Shown here piece after piece: positions 39,473-45,701 of a stretch of 45,701 bases of DNA. The translations under genes were made by a program, and so were the position numbers. The stretch's first letter is position 1, and each line of letters starts with the position of its first letter. Source of the DNA: an uncultured Pirellulaceae bacterium (GTDB lineage Bacteria; Planctomycetota; Planctomycetia; Pirellulales; Pirellulaceae). The stretch lies in contig CALFWL010000055.1 in NCBI GenBank assembly GCA_937928215.1, positions 1 through 45,701 on the forward strand. Reading direction: 5' to 3'. The notes beneath the pieces were generated by a model. The model was not told where the DNA came from. It saw only the letters and a program-made list of their open reading frames with translations, and did not search any database.

Positions 39473-40852
39473 ATGGAAACGGCAGACGCGATGTCCAAAT
39501 CAGAGTCAGGTAATCAACCGCTTGCTCGATCACCAGCACTTCGATTGCAGTTGGAAGCAGCCGGGTTGGCGGGTTCATGTGTGGATCTGAATGCCCTGTC
39601 CTGCCCCGCGTTTGCGGGCGCGGCAGACAAGTTTGACACCGGATTTTGCTGGTGCCCGCACCCGTTGCCGCTAGGAAAGTCGGTCCATTTGGCAAGTTCT
39701 CGTTTGAGCCAGCAGCTGGAGTCATTTCCGGCGTGGTTTGATGCCTTGCGAACGTTTGGTTGTTCGGTCAAATCGGACCAGCTGTTTCTGATTACCGCAC
39801 AAGGCACAACGGCTGATCGTTTTGTGAATCGAATTGGGGAGCTGTTCGGGATTCCGGTGGTCAGTATCAAACGATTTCCGAACCGAGTGACCGGGGCGTG
39901 GATCGAGCGCCAGAAGAAGCTTTCCGAGGAATCCCCTGAATGGACTCAGACGATGTGGATTGAGCCGGCGTCAGGCGTTTCGATGGACGCTCTTCTAATT
40001 GCCATCGCTAGTGAAGTACGTGTGCTGCGGGTACGAAACCAAGGCAACGTTCACCGCGCGCTAACCGCGCGACTTGAATCAAGTAGCGGTCGAACGTGGC
40101 TGCTGATTGACTCGTCGCTGACTAGGGCCGATGTGGCTGAGCCATTGATCGATGCAGGAGCAACGAGTTGGTGGTTGTACGACTCGGATGCTCAAGCCGT
40201 TCATGCACCGCCTTCACCGCTTGGGAAACGGGCTCGGGAATCGGTATTCGCCGGTTCAGTGGTTCCGTTGGACCAGGTGGACTCGGTCGATTACGCGATC
40301 CATTGGACTCGTCGAAGGCATGGTGCGTGGCCCGACCAGAGCGATCCGGCTTATCTAGATGACCTGATCTTTCGAAGGGACGCGAGTGACCATCGGGCTC
40401 TTTCTTCGTTGCGAAGAATCTTGATGACTCAGCGTATCATCGCCAGCAATGATCTGACTCGTGCACCGACGCCGGTGGTGTGCTTTGCGGATGTCCTGCT
40501 GACAGAAATTGAAAAGCGGCGCACATTCCGCAATCATCTTGGGCGTTGGGATTTTGAGCCTTACGGAATCGCGATTCGGAAAGACTGCTTGAAAGGTTTG
40601 GGGGCTCGTTCCGTGATCTACGGCGATGACGATGATTGGAATCGGCTGCCCGACCCGGATCGACCTTTTTTTCAGTTGGCAACGGGCAAAGAAAGCAAGC
40701 TCGATTGGCAAACGGAGCGAGAAATCCGTGTGTGTGGGGATCTGTCTTTGAAACAGTTTGGCCCCGACGAAGCGATCGTGTTTGTGCCCTCGAAGGATGA
40801 AGCCGAGTTGGTCGCTCCACTCAGTCGCTGGCCTGTTGTGGTGCTCGGGTGA
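39473..40852 (+). CDS. Conserved protein of unknown function
   Basis: 459-aa ORF in an otherwise coding-dense stretch. Motif-rich C-terminal half: IHWTRRRHGAWPDQ, TPVVCFADVLLTEI, LGRWDFEPYGIAIRKDCLKGLGARSVIYGDDDDW, EREIRVCGDLSLKQF. Confidence 0.7.
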   Translation: METADAMSKSESGNQPLARSPALRLQLEAAGLAGSCVDLNALSCPAFAGAADKFDTGFCWCPHPLPLGKSVHLASSRLSQQLESFPAWFDALRTFGCSVKSDQLFLITAQGTTADRFVNRIGELFGIPVVSIKRFPNRVTGAWIERQKKLSEESPEWTQTMWIEPASGVSMDALLIAIASEVRVLRVRNQGNVHRALTARLESSSGRTWLLIDSSLTRADVAEPLIDAGATSWWLYDSDAQAVHAPPSPLGKRARESVFAGSVVPLDQVDSVDYAIHWTRRRHGAWPDQSDPAYLDDLIFRRDASDHRALSSLRRILMTQRIIASNDLTRAPTPVVCFADVLLTEIEKRRTFRNHLGRWDFEPYGIAIRKDCLKGLGARSVIYGDDDDWNRLPDPDRPFFQLATGKESKLDWQTEREIRVCGDLSLKQFGPDEAIVFVPSKDEAELVAPLSRWPVVVLG

Positions 40853-41049
40853 ACGGCGTGCTTTTGCCCACCGGATCGAAATTTGGGGCTTCGGTCGGAA
40901 TTCGCCCGACTCACTTCTGCCATGCCTTTGCTATTCGAGTCGACGGAACGAACCGCTAGCGTTGTCCGTTTCAAGGCAGAATCGACTTGCTGTTGAGTGA
41001 ACATTTCTGTAATTACGAATCACGAACCTTTCGCGCCTCAGGTCAATGG

Positions 41050-42624
41050 ATGGACCAAACGTTGCCTTTACAAAACGCACAACCTAAGAAAAACCAACGC
41101 GAGACTCGACGGAAGCACGCGCGGTCGGCTCGTTTGATTGCGGTTTTGTTTGCTTCAATCGGGATTTCGGCCTCGGGTTGCCAGATGGGAATGCTGGCTG
41201 CCAACAAAGAACTACCTGTCCCCGCTGCCCAATTGGAACCGGGGCAATTCGAAACGGTGCGGTACCAAAGTCCGGGCGGTTCGGGATCAAGAAACGCTCC
41301 GACTGCGGGAGGTCTTCGTCGACAGCCTCGCGACGAAGTTTACACACCTGATCCCTGGGAAACGCTGGCTCCTGGAGCCAATGGCGAAGAAATTGATCAG
41401 GCCAACGTGATCATCGACGTGGTGATTCAGGGAAACCAAGCCGTTCAAGAGCATGAAATTCTCGGCATGATCCAGTCTCGGGTCGGTCGCTACTTTGACG
41501 CTGACAAGCTTCAGCGAGATGTGGATCAGTTGTGGCGACTGCCGGAAGTCAATCGAGTCAACGGCCCGTACATCAATCGCAGCGATGATGGCGTGGTGAT
41601 CACGTTTGACATTGTCGAACGCAATGTGATCCGAGAAATTAAATTCGTCGGCAATCGGGGTATTTCAGATCGTGGTCTTCGCAAGAAGGCAGGGTTGGAG
41701 CCCGGTATGCCGTTTAACGCTCATGAAATTCGGATGGCAAAATCGCGACTGGAAGACCTTTACAAGGAAAAGGGATTCCCTCGAACGCAAGTCGAACTTT
41801 CCAACGCAGAAGGTGTTGATCCTTCCACGGTCGTGTTTCTGATCCACGAAGACCAGAAGCAACGGGTTTGGGATGTCGAATTTGAAGGGAACGAAATTGC
41901 TTCGGACGGTCGACTGCGAAGCTTTATCGAGTCCAAGCCAGGCATCGCAAAACTGTTTGGTGGAAACGTCAAACGAGACGAAATCGAGCAAGACGTGCTT
42001 CGTCTGACCAACTACTACCGCAGCCTTGGGTTCTTCAACGCCCGTGTCGGTCGCGAAGTCAGCGAGAGCAACGATGGCAAGTGGGTTACGATTCGTTTTA
42101 TCATCGACGAAGGGCCTCGCTATAAGGTTCGCAACGTCTCTTTCATCGGAAACAAGTCCTACCAAGCCGATCAACTGCTTGGTCTGTTGGAACTGAAGCC
42201 GGGTGAAGAAGATGCTCCCGAGTTTAACTCAACCAAAATGAACAAGGACGTCGTTGCGCTGCAAACGTTGTACGGCAGCGAAGGTTTCGTGTTTGCCACG
42301 GTTCAGGCGGAGCCAAGATTTTTAGAGGAGCCGGGGCTGCTGGACATGGTCTACAAGATTGACGAAGGCGAACAATACCGCGTCGGTCGGATCAATGTTC
42401 ATTTCGAAGGCGACTATGGGATCACCAAACGAGAAGTTGTGTTAAGCCGTCTTGGGCTCAACCCAGGCGACAAGATTGATGCCAACTTAATTCGTAAAGC
42501 CGAAAGTCGGCTTGGGGCATCGCAAATCTTTGCAGGTCGATCGACTCCAGGAGCCCAACCGCCCAAGGTCGTGGTGCGGCCTCCGGAACTGGGTGGAGCT
42601 TCTTCCGGAACGATGCGACGTTAG
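41050..42624 (+). CDS. POTRA-repeat protein (BamA N-terminal-like, no beta-barrel)
   Basis: Lipobox-like SASGC; about five POTRA-like repeats beginning IDVVIQGN, IREIKFVGN, VWDVEFEGN, VRNVSFIGN, VGRINVHFEG; ends without barrel sequence. Confidence 0.85.
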   Translation: MDQTLPLQNAQPKKNQRETRRKHARSARLIAVLFASIGISASGCQMGMLAANKELPVPAAQLEPGQFETVRYQSPGGSGSRNAPTAGGLRRQPRDEVYTPDPWETLAPGANGEEIDQANVIIDVVIQGNQAVQEHEILGMIQSRVGRYFDADKLQRDVDQLWRLPEVNRVNGPYINRSDDGVVITFDIVERNVIREIKFVGNRGISDRGLRKKAGLEPGMPFNAHEIRMAKSRLEDLYKEKGFPRTQVELSNAEGVDPSTVVFLIHEDQKQRVWDVEFEGNEIASDGRLRSFIESKPGIAKLFGGNVKRDEIEQDVLRLTNYYRSLGFFNARVGREVSESNDGKWVTIRFIIDEGPRYKVRNVSFIGNKSYQADQLLGLLELKPGEEDAPEFNSTKMNKDVVALQTLYGSEGFVFATVQAEPRFLEEPGLLDMVYKIDEGEQYRVGRINVHFEGDYGITKREVVLSRLGLNPGDKIDANLIRKAESRLGASQIFAGRSTPGAQPPKVVVRPPELGGASSGTMRR

Positions 42625-42788
42625 GCAGCAGGAAAGTATAAACGACCAATCAGGATACTGGAAACTCGGCAGATGCGCTCCATCGATGGATGGGGTTCAT
42701 TTTGCCACTCGCCTTAACTGGTGAACTGACTGACAGGCCAACAGGACAAAGCGGATGCTGATCCGTTACCGCAGGAAATAAAAGCAAC

Positions 42789-44450
42789 ATGCCAAACCTT
42801 ACGGACAACCTGACTTTCGCCGGCCTGCTGACCACAGCGATCGCCATGGTTTTGAATACCGGATGTGCTCACACGATGGGTGACCCCAGCCGTTCGACCG
42901 CGATGGTTCCTGCGTCTGCAAGTCAATACCGTCTTCCGGCCGAAGTAACCGGTCGAGTCACTCCGTCCGCGTTGGCTCATTACCTACCGGATGACTCGCC
43001 GATTGACGTGGAATCAGGGCAGGTGATTTCGGATCAAGTGGTGGCAGATCGCCAGTTCAGCGTGCGAGCCCAAAGCCCCGACCGCGCCAACGGGTTCGGC
43101 TTCCCCGAGCAACCGATTCCTTCGTATACGCCAACCAACCAAAACGCGGCCTACGGCCAATCTTATCAACAGCCGGTCGCGAGTAGCGGAAACGGACAAG
43201 TGGTCGGGCAACAGACCAGCTACCAATACCCTGAACTGGCCACGCCGGGGGGGAGCAGTATTCCCGGCAATGGTTTGCCTTCACCCAATATCGGATCACC
43301 CAACGAATTGAATTCGATTATTCAACCGTTCGAACGAGGCGGCAATGCCGGTTTTCCCAGTGAGTTTCCATCGAACTACGCGGACATCGACGTCTATGTA
43401 ACGGAAACGCAGACAGGCAGCATCAACTTTGGTGGAGCTTACAATAGTGATAACGGGGTGGTCGGTCAGATCATCGTCAATGAAAAGAACTTCGATATCA
43501 CGCGCTTTCCGCGCAGGTTTCGAGACATTGTCGATGGAACCGCGTGGCGTGGAGCCGGTCAGAACTTTCGGCTGGAACTGGTGCCCGGATCGGACATTCA
43601 ACGGTACTTGGTCAGCTTCTCGGAGCCGTACCTGTTTGGCACGAATTACAGTTTCAGTGCCAGCGGATACTTGTTTGACCGCAGGTATTTTGACTGGGAT
43701 GAAAACCGCCTGGGAGGCCGCGTGTCTCTGGGGCGGCGACTGACGCCTGACCTCTCGTTCAGTCTGGGATTGAGAATGGAACGCGTTGAAATTGATAACC
43801 CGCGTAACATGAACTCACCCCAGTTGAATGCGGACTTGGGCAAGAGCAGTTTGTTTCTGGCGAACGCCGGTTTGATCCGCGACACTCGGGACCATCCGTT
43901 CCTTGCGACCGAAGGTTCGTATTTTTCAGCAACCGTCAGCCAAGCATTTGGCGATTACACCTACACTCGCGGTGACATCGATTGGCGAACCTATCGCTTG
44001 ATGTATCAACGTCCGGACGGGTCGGGTCGGCACACCGTCAGCTATGGAACCAAGCTGGGGTTCAGTGGATCGGACACACCCGTGTTTGAGAACTATTTCG
44101 CTGGTGGATTCTCGACCATGCGAGGCTTTGACTTTCGTGGTGTCGGACCCAGCGAAGGTGGCATCCGAATCGGTGGTGAGTTCCAGTGGCTCAACACCGT
44201 TGAGTACAACTTCCCACTGACAGCCGACGACATGGTCAAAGGCGTCGCGTTCTGTGATTTTGGAACCGTGGAAGAGAGTATCGAGATCCAAGGTGACAAC
44301 TTTCGAGTCGCACCCGGCGTCGGCCTGAGGATTTCTGTACCCGGTTTGGGGCTGGGAGCCCCGTTGGCGTTTGACTTCGCGTTTCCAGTCGAAACCGCGA
44401 CCGGGGACGAAGAGAAGGTCTTCAGTTTCTACTTGGGCGCGTTGCGATAG
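42789..44450 (+). CDS. Omp85/BamA-type beta-barrel protein
   Basis: Lipobox-like VLNTGC; barrel start GSINFGGAYNSDNGVVGQIIVNEKNFDITRFP; YLVSFSEPYLFGTNYSFSASGYLFDR; RDTRDHPFLATEGSYFSATVSQAFG; GGFSTMRGFDFRGVGP; C-terminal FSFYLGALR. Confidence 0.88.
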   Translation: MPNLTDNLTFAGLLTTAIAMVLNTGCAHTMGDPSRSTAMVPASASQYRLPAEVTGRVTPSALAHYLPDDSPIDVESGQVISDQVVADRQFSVRAQSPDRANGFGFPEQPIPSYTPTNQNAAYGQSYQQPVASSGNGQVVGQQTSYQYPELATPGGSSIPGNGLPSPNIGSPNELNSIIQPFERGGNAGFPSEFPSNYADIDVYVTETQTGSINFGGAYNSDNGVVGQIIVNEKNFDITRFPRRFRDIVDGTAWRGAGQNFRLELVPGSDIQRYLVSFSEPYLFGTNYSFSASGYLFDRRYFDWDENRLGGRVSLGRRLTPDLSFSLGLRMERVEIDNPRNMNSPQLNADLGKSSLFLANAGLIRDTRDHPFLATEGSYFSATVSQAFGDYTYTRGDIDWRTYRLMYQRPDGSGRHTVSYGTKLGFSGSDTPVFENYFAGGFSTMRGFDFRGVGPSEGGIRIGGEFQWLNTVEYNFPLTADDMVKGVAFCDFGTVEESIEIQGDNFRVAPGVGLRISVPGLGLGAPLAFDFAFPVETATGDEEKVFSFYLGALR

Positions 44451-44509
44451 AGTCCAAAATCGGGAGCCCCGAGTTCCAAAACCGGGAGTCCGCCCCGAGT
44501 TCCAAAATC

Positions 44510-44689
44510 GGGAGGGGAAGGCTCCGTCCGCCCCGGCGGGCTCAGGATGCTTGGTCCATTGACGGGTGTGGACGGGGTTTTCTCGTTCCTGTGTTCGCGT
44601 GCGGAATCGGAAGTTTGAGGTCCGCTCGAGCCGATCATTTGTTTGGGCGTTGTCAATCCGTTGGGGTGCGGGCGGAGCCTTCCCCTCCC
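44510..44689. repeat. REPIN-like palindromic unit A (about 180 bp)
   Basis: Ends gggaggggaaggctccgtccgc and gcgggcggagccttcccctccc are inverted repeats; near-identical to 45352-45530. Confidence 0.85.
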
Positions 44690-44789
44690 TGATGGAACAG
44701 GTGCTCTGAACCGCGCTGCATATCAACACTTTCAGCGACGCGATCGATTACGATAATGATCTTGTCGCTTGTGTCGAAAAGGAAATGTG

Positions 44790-45242
44790 ATGCTCAATCG
44801 GAAACGGCCTGCCTGTGGCGTAAAACATGTCGACGGTCAACCGACCGTTGTGTTCGATACCGTGTGCACCAAAGGCAAACGACCTTGGCTGGCAACTGAG
44901 CAAATGCACGAAATTTTGGTTGGTATCTGGCGTGACCAAGCCACCGCGTGGCTTGTTGGCCGATATATCATCATGCCCGATCACGTTCATTACTTCGCGT
45001 GGGCGACCGAGCGTACGATCCCGTTCGACAATTGGGTGAAATTTTGGAAATCAAAATTTACGTGGGCGCATGGTCAACAAGATAAACGGATGCAAAGAAA
45101 CGACTGGGACCGGCGCATGCGAACAGAATCTCAGTACGAGGAAAAATGGGAGTACATACGACACAACGCATCTCGAGCTGGATTGGTTGAGCATGCTGAC
45201 CAATGGCCGTTTCAGGGAACGGTTTTCAATTTGGATTGGTGA
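44790..45242 (+). CDS. REP-associated tyrosine transposase (RAYT), Y1 transposase
   Basis: ORF from 44769. IIMPDHVHYFAWA HUH motif; C-terminal EEKWEYIRHNASRAGLVEHADQWPFQG typical of RAYT. Flanked by palindromic repeats. Confidence 0.92.
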   Translation: MLNRKRPACGVKHVDGQPTVVFDTVCTKGKRPWLATEQMHEILVGIWRDQATAWLVGRYIIMPDHVHYFAWATERTIPFDNWVKFWKSKFTWAHGQQDKRMQRNDWDRRMRTESQYEEKWEYIRHNASRAGLVEHADQWPFQGTVFNLDW

Positions 45243-45247
45243 AAATT

Positions 45248-45333
45248 GGGAGGGGGAGGCTCTATCCGCCCCGATCATTTGTTTGAGCGTTATCAATCAA
45301 TCCGGTGGGGTGCGGGCGGAGCCTTCCCCTCCC
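45248..45333. repeat. REPIN-like unit C, internally deleted (about 86 bp)
   Basis: Same terminal inverted repeats as units A and B but lacks the central ~94 bp. Confidence 0.85.
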
Positions 45334-45351
45334 TGTGGTGATTGCATTGCC

Positions 45352-45530
45352 GGGAGGGGGAGGCTCTGTCCGACCCGGCGGTCTCAGGATGCTTGGTCCA
45401 TTGATGGGTGTGGACGGGGTTTTCTCGTTCCTGTGTTCGCGTGCGGAATCGGAAGTTTGAGGTCCGCTCGAGCTGATCATCTGTTTGAGCGTATCAATCC
45501 GGTGGGGTGCGGACGGAGCCTTCCCCTCCC
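45352..45530. repeat. REPIN-like palindromic unit B (about 179 bp)
   Basis: Near-identical to unit A, including ctcaggatgcttggtccattga(c/t)gggtgtggacggggttttctcgttcctgtgttcgcgtgcggaatcggaagtttgaggtccgctcgag. Confidence 0.88.
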
Positions 45531-45547
45531 TGTGGTGATTGCATTGC

Positions 45548-45562
45548 GGGGAGGGGGAGGCT
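45548..45562. repeat. Solo left end of the REPIN-like repeat
   Basis: ggggagggggaggct, preceded by the same spacer (tgtggtgattgcattgc) that follows unit C. Confidence 0.55.
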
Positions 45563-45701
45563 GGGCTGATGAAAATGGTTTGAGTTTTTGAGAATAGGTA
45601 GGAATTGGATATTAAAGCTGCTACGCCCCTGATTAACTTGTTTGGTTAAGATCAATCAAGCGAAGGAGCGCAGCAGCGATGTCATTATTGTTTAATTCAT
45701 T

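Noticed and set aside
42625-42788. Frameshift or sequencing error splitting one bamA gene
   Set aside because: The gap is ~160 bp and the downstream ORF begins with its own signal/lipobox-like sequence, so a simple frameshift does not explain it.
45262-45480. ORFs inside the REPIN-like repeats (also 44429..44656 and 45070..45591)
   Set aside because: Their translations simply follow the repeat units; no independent protein signal.
44450-45562. Possible CRISPR array
   Set aside because: Repeats are long palindromic units of unequal length with near-constant spacers and a RAYT gene; no cas genes.

Overview
The window looks like a planctomycete (Pirellulaceae/Rhodopirellula-type) chromosome segment; that assignment is inferred from gene content only. 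Left edge: an IS66-family element (tnpA/tnpB/tnpC, 18-bp terminal inverted repeats at 6-23 and 2711-2728) inserted into an IS200/IS605-like tnpA. After that: a secreted hypothetical protein; a GH117-like glycosidase; a five-gene amidoligase-type cluster (circularly permuted ATP-grasp, alpha-E, transglutaminase+DUF2126, fused ATP-grasp/alpha-E, transglutaminase) with a MITE-like palindrome inside it; glycogen phosphorylase; a REC-GGDEF-REC-HD-GYP regulator; a DUF4347/cadherin-like surface protein paired with a hybrid histidine kinase; modA diverging from modBC; an LptF/LptG-type permease; a voltage-sensor-like membrane protein; an alkaline phosphatase carrying a CxxCH motif; a nitrilase-family hydrolase; an octaheme cytochrome c/TPR protein; a conserved protein of unknown function; a POTRA-only protein next to a barrel-only Omp85 protein (apparent split BamA); and a RAYT transposase flanked by REPIN-like palindromic units. 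The best candidates for underdescribed biology are the amidoligase cluster, the split BamA pair, the DUF4347 surface protein/kinase pair, the CxxCH alkaline phosphatase and the RAYT/REPIN locus. All family calls come from motif recognition by eye; no searches were run.
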